Below are positions 16,317 through 25,030 of a stretch of 64,000 nucleotides of DNA, piece by piece. The stretch is from UBA7672 sp035995285 (GTDB lineage Bacteria; Pseudomonadota; Alphaproteobacteria; Caulobacterales; Hyphomonadaceae). Within the stretch, counting starts at the first letter, position 1. Every line of letters begins with the position of its first letter. The notes beneath the pieces are model-generated. The model saw only the letters and a program-made list of their open reading frames with translations. It was not told the DNA's origin and ran no database searches. The stretch is from positions 1 through 64,000 of the forward strand of contig DASYKO010000118.1 of assembly GCA_035995285.1 (NCBI GenBank), written 5' to 3'. The translations under genes and the position numbers were made by a program.

Positions 16317-16532
16317 CCGTAATCTCCTGCATCGGCACAGCAGGCTGAGGATGGAAGGTTTCGAAAATCCTAAGGCGGTTGGTCACAAGGTTGCGCGAGA
16401 GGTTCGCAACGCAGGCTTGAGAGCGACGCTGCCCTTCACCGTTGACCGACCCGGCGCGCCATTCGCCGATTTGTGCTGGAACGATCAGATTTTCCCGGAT
16501 TTGTTCGTGCAACCGTGACCTCCGGAGCTTCC

Positions 16533-16949
16533 ATGAAAACGCGCCTGTCAGGAATTGCAGTTGTCTTGCTCGCCTCGGGCGCTGCGCACGCGCAGAAGGC
16601 GCCGGCCGATTTCTGCACCGGCGGCGAGATCGCCGTCTTGCGGCTCAGCACGCTCGCCCAGGGCGGATCCCGCGCCGGGTTTGACCGGGCGGTCAGCGAC
16701 CAGCTGGCCTGGTATCGAACTCATGACTTCAAGCAGAACCACATCTTGACTGCGCCGGTTATCGTGCAGGATGAGAGCTCAAAGCAATGGTCGGTCTCCG
16801 AGACCGAAATTTTCAGCCTGCACATCAATCCGCCGCCGATCGACGCCGTGAAAGCCGACGATGGCTACCGTGCATTTGTCGCGGAGTTCCGGACGAACTC
16901 CGCTGTCGCCTCGGAACGGACGATCTGCCTTCGGGATCCAGTAAAGTAA
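16533..16949 (+). CDS. Small secreted protein of unknown function
   Basis: A 138-residue protein with a standard signal peptide (MKTRLSGIAVVLLASGAAHAQ). I chose ATG at 16533 because CGGAG lies 5 bases upstream and a signal peptide begins exactly there; the frame is open further upstream. The mature part has two cysteines (FCTGG near its N-terminus and TICLRD near the C-terminus) that could form a disulphide in the periplasm, and a hydrophilic mixed alpha/beta composition. I do not recognise a family. It is divergent from the degenerate EAL gene and convergent with kdpE, 25 bases away. Confidence 0.7.
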   Translation: MKTRLSGIAVVLLASGAAHAQKAPADFCTGGEIAVLRLSTLAQGGSRAGFDRAVSDQLAWYRTHDFKQNHILTAPVIVQDESSKQWSVSETEIFSLHINPPPIDAVKADDGYRAFVAEFRTNSAVASERTICLRDPVK

Positions 16950-16974
16950 TCCGGCGCGAACTCGCCAAAAGCAA

Positions 16975-17697
16975 TCATTCGCCGGGCGCGACAAAGCGGT
17001 ATCCGACGCCCGGCTCGGTCAGAATGCGTTCCGGCTGATCGGGACTTGCCTCTACCTTCTGCCGGAGGTGGCGGATGTGGACACGCAGCGCCTGGACGTC
17101 AGCGTCGCCGGTGTCCCAGGCCTTGTTGAGCAGATGGCGGTGGGTGAGCACCTTGCCTGCGTGCAGCACCAGCTCGTGCAGAAGCGCATACTCGCGAGGC
17201 GTCAGCCTCGGATCGGCGCCGCTCACCTTCACGATGCGGCGCGCGAGGTCGACTGTCAGGCGGCCGTCGTCATAAACCGGCGGTCCGCCCTGCATCTGGA
17301 CGCGGTGGCGTAAGGCTGCCCGGACACGGGCCATGAACTCGGCGACGCCGAAGGGCTTCGACACGAAATCATCGGCGCCACTGTCCAGCGCCATCACCTT
17401 GCGGGGTTCGTCGTCGAGCGCCGACAGGACGATGACGGCAGGCGCGCCTGCCGCCCGGACTGGTTCGATGAGGCTGATGCCGTCTCCGTCCGGGAGGCCG
17501 AGATCGAGAACCGCGAGATCGAAGCGTGTCGCCGAGGCGAGCTTTTTCGCGTCTGCAACGGTGGCGGCCTCCTCGACATCGAAGCCCTCCGCCACCAGCG
17601 CCGATCGCAGAAAGCGGCGGATCGGCGCTTCGTCGTCCACGACGAGTGCGTTGAGTTTTCTTGGCGACGAGCGTTTGGGGTCGGCGGCTTCCGTCAT
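16975..17697 (-). CDS. kdpE: KdpE response regulator
   Basis: A 240-residue OmpR-type transcription factor that switches on kdpFABC when K+ is limiting. Receiver domain at about residues 15-125 (acidic pair VVDDEA, phosphoacceptor in LAVLDLGLPDGDG, Lys in FVSKPFG). Winged-helix DNA-binding domain at about 140-235 (LTPREYALLHELVLHAGKVLTHRHLL is split by the usual turn). It overlaps the end of kdpD by 4 bases (ATGA). The identity follows from sequence type and from position at the end of the kdp operon. Confidence 0.95.
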   Translation of the reverse strand: MTEAADPKRSSPRKLNALVVDDEAPIRRFLRSALVAEGFDVEEAATVADAKKLASATRFDLAVLDLGLPDGDGISLIEPVRAAGAPAVIVLSALDDEPRKVMALDSGADDFVSKPFGVAEFMARVRAALRHRVQMQGGPPVYDDGRLTVDLARRIVKVSGADPRLTPREYALLHELVLHAGKVLTHRHLLNKAWDTGDADVQALRVHIRHLRQKVEASPDQPERILTEPGVGYRFVAPGE

Positions 17698-20336
17698 GTC
17701 GCAGCCTTCGCCGGAAACTCGATCGAGAACAATGCCCCAGTCTGGGCCCCTCCCCGGTCCGCGCGATTCCGCGCTGAGACCGTTGCGCCCATGAGCCCCG
17801 CGAACCCTTTCACAATGGCGAGGCCCAGCCCTGTGCCGGCCGCCGACGATCCGCCTCGTGTGAACCGCTCGAATATCCGTAGCTCATCGCCAGGAGCGAG
17901 GCCCGGACCCTCATCCAAGACCTCGAAGACAACGCCGGCGCCTGCACGCTTCGCTGCAAGGAGGACATCGCCGCTTTTGCCGTGCATGAGCGCGTTCTCG
18001 ATCAGGTTGAACAGGGCCTGATCGATCAGCGTGGCGTCGGCCATCACCATGGGCAGACCGGGCTCGACATGGAGCTGCAGGGTCCGCCCTTCCGCCAGCT
18101 TCTCCGCTCGCTTGACGACTGTGGAGGCGATTTCGGCTGGGTCGAGCGGCTCGATGTGGGCCTGGATGCTGCCGGCGTCGAGGCGCGTCATGTCGAGCAG
18201 CTTCTCGATATAGCGCTGCATGCGCGCCGATTCCTCCTCGATCGAGGAGAGGAGACCATCGCGCGTTTCCGCATCGTGCCGGTCGCCATAGGTGCGCAGG
18301 CTCGAGGCGGCGCCGAGGATGCCGGCGATCGGCGTCCGCAGGTCGTGTGAGAGCGACGCGAGCATCGTGCCGCGCAGGCGTTCGGCTTCCGTCTCCACCC
18401 GGCTCTGTTCCAGCGCCTGCGCTATGTGCGCCCGCTCAAGGGCCGTTGCGGCCTGGTCGCCCATGGCGGCAAGGCGTCGCCGCTCGCCGGGGATGAGTGG
18501 GGTCTCGCGGGCGACACCCACGACGCCGGCGATAAGACGCGACGTGCGCAGCGGCAGGAAAAGCCAGCGCGCACCGGGCAAGGTGTCGGCGCCGCGGCCC
18601 GTGGCCTCGCCTTTCTGGAGCGTCCAGCGCGCCGCCGCCCAATCGTTTTCGGTGAGCGCCCGCTTGATGGCGAATGTGCTGGCTTGGCGAATATCTTCGA
18701 GGCCGACGCGCGCAAGCACCACGCATTCGGCATCGAATGCGCGAGCAGCATAGCGGGCGAGCGCAGATGCGGCCTCTTCCTCGGTCGTTGCCGAGGTCAG
18801 CATCCGGGAGAGGCCGAACAGCTCGCGTGAGGTTCTAGCCTCGGATCGTGCGGCGAGGGTCTGCTGACGGGCTCGTGCGGCCAGCGCAGAGATGACCAGG
18901 GCGGCGCCGGAGAATGCGAGAATGGCCAGCACGTTGTCTGGGTTGACGATGGTGAAGGTGTAGCGCGGGTCGGTATAGAACCAGTTGAATGCCAGAGCGG
19001 ATGCGAATCCCGTGATCAGTCCTGCTACGAGGCCGCGTGTCAGCGCACTGATGAGCACCGCGGCCAGATAGACCAGCGTCAGGTTGGAGACGCCGAGCCA
19101 GACATCGAGCGGCCACGCAACGAGCGTCGCGCCGACCGTCATGGCCAACGCTTCGGCGACGCCGCGCGATGTGAGGGCCGGCCATGGGGAAGCAATCGGG
19201 AAGCGGGCCTTGCCTGCCTGCTGGACCGGCTCGGGCACGACCTCGATAGGAATATTGCCTGAGCGGTCTATCAGTTGGCGCACGACCGAGCCGAAAGCCG
19301 CCTCGAAAAGGGGCGATCGGCGAGCCTTGCCGACGATGATTTGCGTGACGTTCTGGTCGCACGCATAGGCCAGCAGCGTGTCGGCGACGCTGTCGCCCGG
19401 CAGGGTCGCGGTTTCGGCGCCGAGGCGTTCCGCAAGGCGCAGCGTTTCGGAAAGGCGGATGCGGTCGACCTCGGTGAGGCGTGAGCTGCGCCCGGTTTCC
19501 ACATGCACGGCCATCCACGGCGCCTTGCTGCGATCAGCGATGCGCTTTGCGTGGCGGACGACCTCGGGGGAGGCCTCGCGTTCGTCGACACAGACGAGCA
19601 CGCGCTCGCCCGCCGCCCATGGGGCATTCTCGCCCTGAGCCTTGCGGTGGCCGCGCACCTGCTCGTCAATCGTATCCGCAGCGCGGCGCATGGCGAGTTC
19701 GCGGAGCGCGGAAAGATTGCCCGGCGCGAAATAGTTCTGCAGCGCGCGTTGCGCCTGGTCCGGCGCGTAGACCTTGCCTTGCTGCAAACGCTCGATGAGT
19801 TCGTCCGGCGTCAGGTCGATCAGCTGGATTTCGTCGGCCCGCTCAAGCACGGCGTCCGGTATCGTCTCGCGGACCCGCACGCGGGTGATGCGCGCGACGA
19901 CGTCGTTGAGGCTTTCGATGTGCTGGACATTGAGCGTCGACCAGACGTCGATCCCGGCCCGGAGAAGCTCGTCGACGTCCATCCAGCGCTTGGGATGGCG
20001 CGAGCCTTCGGCATTGGTGTGGGCAAGTTCGTCAACCAGCGCGATCTCGGGCTTGCGCGCCAGAATGGCATCGAGGTCCATCTCCTGACCGCGGCGGGGG
20101 AGGATTTCGAGGCCTTCGGTCAGCGCCCGGGTTTCCTCGCGGCCGTGCGTCTCGACTATTCCGGCGACGACATCGACGCGTTCGGCGCGCTTTTTCCGCG
20201 CGTCGGACAACATTTCATAGGTCTTCCCGACACCGGGTGCGGCGCCGAGATAGATCTTCAGTTGGCCCCTCGTCTCCGCTCTGGCCTGTTCGAGCAGCGC
20301 ATCGGGCGATGGCCGGCGCTCCTCAGCGTCATTCAT
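17694..20336 (-). CDS. kdpD: KdpD sensor histidine kinase
   Basis: An 880-residue K+ sensor kinase. The N-terminal KdpD domain (about residues 25-235) carries a Walker A-like loop (GAAPGVGKTYEML) and VDELAHTNAEGSRHPKRW. A USP-like domain follows (about 250-375). Four membrane segments lie at about 400-500, with PRYTFTIVNPDN just after the third. A GAF-like region comes next (about 515-640). The H-box is SLSHDLRTPIAGILGAA (about 665), and the HATPase motifs are NLIENALMHG, DEGPGL and GTGLGLAIVKGF. Full length for the family. Gene order is kdpC-kdpD-kdpE with ATGA overlaps at both ends, so structural and regulatory genes are coupled. Confidence 0.97.
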   Translation of the reverse strand: MNDAEERRPSPDALLEQARAETRGQLKIYLGAAPGVGKTYEMLSDARKKRAERVDVVAGIVETHGREETRALTEGLEILPRRGQEMDLDAILARKPEIALVDELAHTNAEGSRHPKRWMDVDELLRAGIDVWSTLNVQHIESLNDVVARITRVRVRETIPDAVLERADEIQLIDLTPDELIERLQQGKVYAPDQAQRALQNYFAPGNLSALRELAMRRAADTIDEQVRGHRKAQGENAPWAAGERVLVCVDEREASPEVVRHAKRIADRSKAPWMAVHVETGRSSRLTEVDRIRLSETLRLAERLGAETATLPGDSVADTLLAYACDQNVTQIIVGKARRSPLFEAAFGSVVRQLIDRSGNIPIEVVPEPVQQAGKARFPIASPWPALTSRGVAEALAMTVGATLVAWPLDVWLGVSNLTLVYLAAVLISALTRGLVAGLITGFASALAFNWFYTDPRYTFTIVNPDNVLAILAFSGAALVISALAARARQQTLAARSEARTSRELFGLSRMLTSATTEEEAASALARYAARAFDAECVVLARVGLEDIRQASTFAIKRALTENDWAAARWTLQKGEATGRGADTLPGARWLFLPLRTSRLIAGVVGVARETPLIPGERRRLAAMGDQAATALERAHIAQALEQSRVETEAERLRGTMLASLSHDLRTPIAGILGAASSLRTYGDRHDAETRDGLLSSIEEESARMQRYIEKLLDMTRLDAGSIQAHIEPLDPAEIASTVVKRAEKLAEGRTLQLHVEPGLPMVMADATLIDQALFNLIENALMHGKSGDVLLAAKRAGAGVVFEVLDEGPGLAPGDELRIFERFTRGGSSAAGTGLGLAIVKGFAGLMGATVSARNRADRGGAQTGALFSIEFPAKAAT

Positions 20337-20902
20337 TGTGGCGCGGGCGGATGGAGGTCATCGAGAGCAAGGTTGAGGGCAAGCACATTAACGCGTGGCT
20401 CTCCTATGAAACCCAGAGATGGCGCCTCGACATGCTCGTCGACAAGGCGCTCAACGATATCTTCAGGCAAACCTCGCGCCGACGCTACCCGGGCGGTCTG
20501 GAAACGCGCGGCGGCTGGAGAAATATGGGGATCGAGGCCCGAGCCCGAAGCCGTCAGAAGGTCCGGCGGGATTTCGCCTGCAGGTTTGCCGACGCGCTCC
20601 GCCTCGGCCTTGATCCGGTCGGCGAGCGCCTGGGAGGACGGGCCGAGGTTCGAGCCGGCGGAAGACCGCCCGTCATAGCCCTTCCCCGCCGCCGAAGGCC
20701 GGCCCCAGAAATACCCGGGCTTTGTGAACGACTGGCCGATCAGGCTGGATCCCACGACCGCGCCATTGCGCGTGAGCGGCGAGCCGTTCGCCTGATGCTT
20801 GAACAGGCCTTGGCCGATGCCGGTCATCGCAAGCGGATAGACGATGCCGAGCAACAGCGTGAACAGGATCAGGAGAACAAGAGCGGGGCGGATGTGGGAC
20901 AT
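20333..20902 (-). CDS. kdpC: KdpC subunit of potassium-transporting ATPase
   Basis: A 189-residue single-span membrane subunit of the KdpFABC K+ pump. One N-terminal membrane segment (ALVLLILFTLLLGIVYPLAM) is followed by a periplasmic domain with family blocks GSSLIGQSFTKPGYFWGRPS and SGSGLDPHISPAAA. Its stop overlaps the kdpD start by 4 bases. It follows kdpB after 9 bases. Confidence 0.96.
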   Translation of the reverse strand: MSHIRPALVLLILFTLLLGIVYPLAMTGIGQGLFKHQANGSPLTRNGAVVGSSLIGQSFTKPGYFWGRPSAAGKGYDGRSSAGSNLGPSSQALADRIKAEAERVGKPAGEIPPDLLTASGSGLDPHISPAAARFQTARVASARGLPEDIVERLVDEHVEAPSLGFIGEPRVNVLALNLALDDLHPPAPQ

Positions 20903-20911
20903 GGCGCTTCC

Positions 20912-22948
20912 TCACGCAAGGCCGATGGACGACACGACGAGGTCGATCGCCTTGATGCCGATGAACGGGGCGACGAGACCGCCCACGCCGTAGATGGCGA
21001 GATTGCGGGCGAGCAGCTCGCCGGCCGGCGCCGCCCGCCATTTCACGCCCTTGAGCGCGAGCGGGATCAGGGCCGGGATCACCAGCGCGTTGAAGATGAT
21101 CGCCGACAGGATCGCGCTGTTGGGCGAGGAAAGCTGCATCACGTTGAGCGCCTGCAGGCTGGGATAGATCGTCAGAACCAGCGCGGGGATGATCGCGAAA
21201 TACTTGGCGACGTCGTTGGCGACCGAGAACGTGGTGAGCGAGCCGCGCGTCATCAGGAGCTGCTTCCCGATGGAGACAACTTCGATCAGCTTGGTGGGGT
21301 CGCTGTCGAGATCGACCATGTTGCCGGCCTCGCGCGCGGCGGGCGTGCCGGTCTGCATGGCGACGCCGACATCGGCCTGCGCGAGCGCGGGCGCATCGTT
21401 GGTGCCGTCGCCGCACATCGCGACCATGCGGCCCGCCGCCTGTTCCTTGCGGATCAGCCCCAGCTTGTCCTCGGGCTTGGCCTCGGCGAGGAAATCATCG
21501 ACGCCTGCCTCTGCCGCGATGGCCGCAGCGGTGAGCGGATTGTCCCCGGTGATCATCACGGTGCGGATGCCCATGCGGCGCAACTCCGCAAAGCGTTCCT
21601 TGACCCCGCCCTTCACGACGTCCTTCAGGTGAACGATCCCGAGAACGCGGCCATCTCGCGACACGGCGAGCGGCGTTCCGCCTTCGCGGCCCACCTTGTC
21701 CGCCGCCTTGCGCACCTCCGGCGATACCTCCACGGCATCCGCCCGCGCACGCACGTGGACGATGATCGCGTCCACCGCGCCCTTGCGGATGACCGCGCCA
21801 TCGGCATCGACGCCGCTCATGCGGGTGTGGGCGGAGAACGGAAGGAACTTCGCCTGCCCCATGTCGCGCCCGCGCATCGCGAAGCGCTCCTTGGCCAGCA
21901 CCACGATAGACCGGCCTTCCGGCGTCTCATCCGACAGCGACGCCAGCTGCGCCGCATCGGCAAGATCGCGCTCGTTGACGCCCGGCGCCGGAATGAACGC
22001 GACCGCCTGCCGGTCGCCCAGCGTGATCGTGCCCGTCTTGTCGAGCAGCAGAACGTCCACGTCGCCAGCCGCCTCGACCGCCCGGCCGGAAGTCGCCAGC
22101 ACGTTGAACCGCACGAGCCTGTCCATGCCCGCGATGCCGATCGCCGACAGCAAGCCGCCAATGGTCGTGGGGATCAGCGCGATGAACAACGAGGCCAGCG
22201 CGACTGCGCTCACAACGCCGCCCGAATAAGCCGCGAACGCCGGGATGGTCGCGACGGCCAGAACGAAGATCAGCGACAGGCCCGCGAGCAGGACGCCCAG
22301 CGCGATCTCGTTCGGCGTTTTGCGGCGCGAGGCGCCTTCGACCAGCGCGATCATGCGGTCGAGGAAGGTGCTCCCTTGGATCGCCGTCACCTTTACCACA
22401 ATGCGGTCGGACAGCACGCGGGTGCCTGCCGTGACGGCGGACCGGTCGCCGCCGGCTTCGCGGATCACCGGCGCGCTTTCGCCAGTGATGGCGCTTTCAT
22501 CGATAGTCGCGACACCTTCGATCACCTCGCCGTCCGCTGGAACGAACTCCGTTGCGATGATCTCGACCAGATCTCCGAGTTGAAGATCGCCCGCCGCAGC
22601 GGCGGGCTGCGGCTTTCCGTCGATGATCCGGCGGGCCGTGAGTTCGGAGCGAGCGCGCCGCAGGCTGGCAGCCTGGGCTTTGCCTCGTCCTTCGGCGATA
22701 CCCTCGGCAAAGGTCGCAAACCACACCGTCAGGAACAGCCAGAAGGCGATCTGGCCGGCGAATACTGCGCCCTGCTCTCCGGTTGCGATGTCGCGTGCGA
22801 ACAGGATCAAAACATAGATCGCGGCGAGTTCAGTGGCGAACATCACCGGGTTTCGCCACAGCTTCAGCGGCGACATCTTGGCGAAGGCGGCCAGCGCCGC
22901 ATTGCGCAGGATGCTCGGCTCCAACAGCGAGATCGGCTTGGTGGTCAT
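20912..22948 (-). CDS. kdpB: KdpB catalytic P-type ATPase subunit
   Basis: A 678-residue P1A-type ATPase that hydrolyses ATP for K+ import. Visible motifs: TGES (AITGESAPVIRE, actuator domain), the phosphorylation loop LLDKTGTITLGDRQA (about residue 305), and the hinge GDGTNDAPALAQADVGVAM (about 520). Seven membrane segments are expected and hydrophobic stretches fit (near 35-85, 220-280, 580-675). Length is normal. It lies between kdpA (11 bases upstream) and kdpC. Confidence 0.98.
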   Translation of the reverse strand: MTTKPISLLEPSILRNAALAAFAKMSPLKLWRNPVMFATELAAIYVLILFARDIATGEQGAVFAGQIAFWLFLTVWFATFAEGIAEGRGKAQAASLRRARSELTARRIIDGKPQPAAAAGDLQLGDLVEIIATEFVPADGEVIEGVATIDESAITGESAPVIREAGGDRSAVTAGTRVLSDRIVVKVTAIQGSTFLDRMIALVEGASRRKTPNEIALGVLLAGLSLIFVLAVATIPAFAAYSGGVVSAVALASLFIALIPTTIGGLLSAIGIAGMDRLVRFNVLATSGRAVEAAGDVDVLLLDKTGTITLGDRQAVAFIPAPGVNERDLADAAQLASLSDETPEGRSIVVLAKERFAMRGRDMGQAKFLPFSAHTRMSGVDADGAVIRKGAVDAIIVHVRARADAVEVSPEVRKAADKVGREGGTPLAVSRDGRVLGIVHLKDVVKGGVKERFAELRRMGIRTVMITGDNPLTAAAIAAEAGVDDFLAEAKPEDKLGLIRKEQAAGRMVAMCGDGTNDAPALAQADVGVAMQTGTPAAREAGNMVDLDSDPTKLIEVVSIGKQLLMTRGSLTTFSVANDVAKYFAIIPALVLTIYPSLQALNVMQLSSPNSAILSAIIFNALVIPALIPLALKGVKWRAAPAGELLARNLAIYGVGGLVAPFIGIKAIDLVVSSIGLA

Positions 22949-22959
22949 GGGGACATGCC

Positions 22960-24660
22960 TCAGTTGAGCGTGTTCGCGGTGGCTTCGGCGACCGGACCAA
23001 CCGCCAGCGCCGGCAGGAAGGTGAGCGCGCCGACCACGACGATGACGAAAGCCAGAAGACCGATGAACAGCGGTCCGTTTGTCGGGAACGTGCCGGCCGA
23101 CGCCGGCGCGATGGGCTTCGCCGCCAGGCTGCCCGCGATCGCCAGCGCCGGGATGATCACCATGAACCGGCCGATCAGCATCGCGGCTGCGTGCATGTAG
23201 GTATAGAAATCCGTGTTGACGGTGATGCCCGCAAACGCGGAGCCGTTGTTCCCTGCGGTCGAAGCGAAGGAATAGAGGATTTCCGAGAACCCGTGCGGTC
23301 CCCCGTTGAGGACGCCGGACCTTCCCACCTCGGTCGCGGATGCGATCGCGGTTCCCGCCAGGATGGCGAGCGGCGAAGCGAGGATTGCCAGCACGGCCAG
23401 CTTCACTTCGCGGGATTCGATCTTCTTGCCGAGATAGGCAGGCGTGCGCCCGACCATCAGCCCGGCGATGAAGATCGTCAGGATAGCAAAAAGCAGGATG
23501 CCGTAGAAACCAGCGCCGACGCCGCCGACGATCACTTCACCGGCCAGCATGTTGATCAACGGGACCAAGCCACCCAGCGCCGTGAAACTGTCATGCATCG
23601 CGTTGACGGCGCCGCAGGAGGCGGCTGTTGTGACCGCAGCGAAGAGCGCCGAGCCGGAGAGGCCGAAGCGAACCTCCTTGCCTTCCATGTTGCCCATGCC
23701 CGGATCGACGCCGGCCGCGGCGAGCGCAGGCCCGACCTGTGTCTCGGACCAGTAGGCGACGCCGGTACCTACGACGAACAGCAGGCCCATCGCGGCCAGG
23801 ATCGCCCAGCCCTGGCGTTCATCGCCGACCATGCGACCGAACATGATCGTCGTCCCGGCGCCGATTGCGAAGATCGACAGCATCTGGATGAGATTGGTCC
23901 AGGCGTCCGGATTCTCGAACGGGTGGGCGGAGTTGGCGTTGAGGAAGCCGCCGCCATTCGTGCCCAGCATCTTGATCGCCTCCTGCGAGGCGATGGGACC
24001 GATGGCGATATCCTGCCGGACGCCTTCAAGAGTTGTCGCCGGCAGCGAGCCGGCCACCGTCTGCGGGACGCCGGAGGCAATCAGATAGACTGCGAACAGG
24101 ATCGAGATCGGCAGCAGCACGTAGAGCGTGGCGCGGGTCATATCGACCCAGAAATTCCCGATCTGTCCTGTGCCCTTGCGGGCAAAGCCACGCGCGAAGG
24201 CGACCGCGATGGCCATGCCGACGGCGGCCGACAGGAAGTTCTGCACGGTAAGCCCCGCCATCTGCGTGAGATGGCTCATCGTTGTCTCGCCAGAATAGGC
24301 CTGCCAGTTGGTGTTGGTGACGAAGCTGACCGCCGTGTTCATCGCGACGTTCGCCGGCACCGGCCCGAAGCCTTGCGGATTGAGCGGCAAAAGGTGCTGG
24401 AGCTGCATCAGCGCGAACAGGGCCAGTGTCGCCACGAGGCTGAACACGACCAGCGCTCCGGCATAGCCCTTCCAGTCCTGCTCAGCGCCCTCCTTCACGC
24501 CTGCGAGGCGATAGAACCCGCGCTCCAGGGGCGCGAGGACCGGCGAAAGCCATGTCTTCCGCCCCTCGAATACGGCGGTGAGGTAAAGCCCCATCGGCCG
24601 CGCGATCAGCGCGACCAGGGAGACGAACACGAAAATCAGAACCCAGCCTTCGAGTCTCAT
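22960..24660 (-). CDS. kdpA: KdpA K+-translocating subunit
   Basis: A 566-residue, about ten-span K+ channel-like subunit. Selectivity-filter type segments are visible: NTNWQAYSGE (about residue 115), GTNGGGFLNANSAHPFEN (about 230), TTAASCGAVNAMHDS (about 345) and a fourth near GNNGSAFAG (about 470). Length and motif order match KdpA. It begins 12 bases after kdpF. Confidence 0.98.
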   Translation of the reverse strand: MRLEGWVLIFVFVSLVALIARPMGLYLTAVFEGRKTWLSPVLAPLERGFYRLAGVKEGAEQDWKGYAGALVVFSLVATLALFALMQLQHLLPLNPQGFGPVPANVAMNTAVSFVTNTNWQAYSGETTMSHLTQMAGLTVQNFLSAAVGMAIAVAFARGFARKGTGQIGNFWVDMTRATLYVLLPISILFAVYLIASGVPQTVAGSLPATTLEGVRQDIAIGPIASQEAIKMLGTNGGGFLNANSAHPFENPDAWTNLIQMLSIFAIGAGTTIMFGRMVGDERQGWAILAAMGLLFVVGTGVAYWSETQVGPALAAAGVDPGMGNMEGKEVRFGLSGSALFAAVTTAASCGAVNAMHDSFTALGGLVPLINMLAGEVIVGGVGAGFYGILLFAILTIFIAGLMVGRTPAYLGKKIESREVKLAVLAILASPLAILAGTAIASATEVGRSGVLNGGPHGFSEILYSFASTAGNNGSAFAGITVNTDFYTYMHAAAMLIGRFMVIIPALAIAGSLAAKPIAPASAGTFPTNGPLFIGLLAFVIVVVGALTFLPALAVGPVAEATANTLN

Positions 24661-24672
24661 GTGCTGCGCTCC

Positions 24673-24762
24673 TCAGAATTTCTCAGGGCGCAGAAGCGCG
24701 ACAAGGAAGAAGACCAACAGGCTGGCTGCCAGCGCAGCCCCAAGGACAAGATCAAACGACAT
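24673..24762 (-). CDS. kdpF: KdpF small membrane subunit
   Basis: A 29-residue hydrophobic peptide (MSFDLVLGAALAASLLVFF, then ending VALLRPEKF). The single membrane segment followed by the short RPEKF tail is the KdpF signature, and it sits immediately before kdpA. KdpF stabilises the Kdp complex. A GGGGCAGG stretch precedes the ATG. It is too short for routine gene calling. Confidence 0.9.
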   Translation of the reverse strand: MSFDLVLGAALAASLLVFFLVALLRPEKF

Positions 24763-24771
24763 GGCCTGCCC

Positions 24772-24858
24772 CTAAACCTTGCCGAGCGCGAAGATCACGG
24801 CGCCGAGCGCAGCGAACGCCGTGACCATGAATGTGAGTGCGAGAAGAGTTGCGACCAC
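24772..24858 (-). CDS. 28-residue single-span membrane peptide upstream of kdpF
   Basis: A GTG start at 24858 is preceded by CCGGAGG with 5 bases spacing. The peptide is almost wholly hydrophobic (VVATLLALTFMVTAFAALG, then AVIFALGKV) and ends 9 bases before kdpF. The good ribosome site, membrane-peptide composition and position as first gene of the kdp operon support it being translated. It might be a second KdpF-like subunit or a leader peptide. The frame is open upstream, but those residues are Pro/Arg-rich and lack a ribosome site. Function unknown. Confidence 0.6.
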   Translation of the reverse strand: MVATLLALTFMVTAFAALGAVIFALGKV

Positions 24859-24982
24859 GCGAACCTCCGGACCTATCGAAGGCGAAACTGGCCGAAGCGG
24901 GATTAAGGGGCGAGGGGCCGGAACGCGCCCCGAGATTAAGGGCGCATTAAGTGAGGCAAACCCTGGCGGACATACAGAAAGA

Positions 24983-25003
24983 CCGGCCACGGAGCGTGGC
25001 CGG
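24983..25003 (-). terminator. Rho-independent terminator after the exported aminotransferase gene
   Basis: Perfect 9-bp stem CCGGCCACG / CGTGGCCGG with a 3-base loop. On the minus strand it is followed by TCTTTCTGT. It lies 27 bases past the aminotransferase stop and upstream of the kdp operon on the same strand, separating the two units. Confidence 0.75.
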
Positions 25004-25030
25004 CCTCTGTTCGCGATCTGCGTTGATGAC

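Noticed and set aside
20237..23200. 987-codon open frame on the plus strand across kdpC and kdpB
   Set aside because: It is antisense to well-identified kdp genes; its Arg/Asp/Gly-rich translation is typical of high-GC shadow frames.
22783..24906. 707-codon plus-strand frame across kdpA
   Set aside because: Antisense to kdpA, highly charged composition, no family resemblance.
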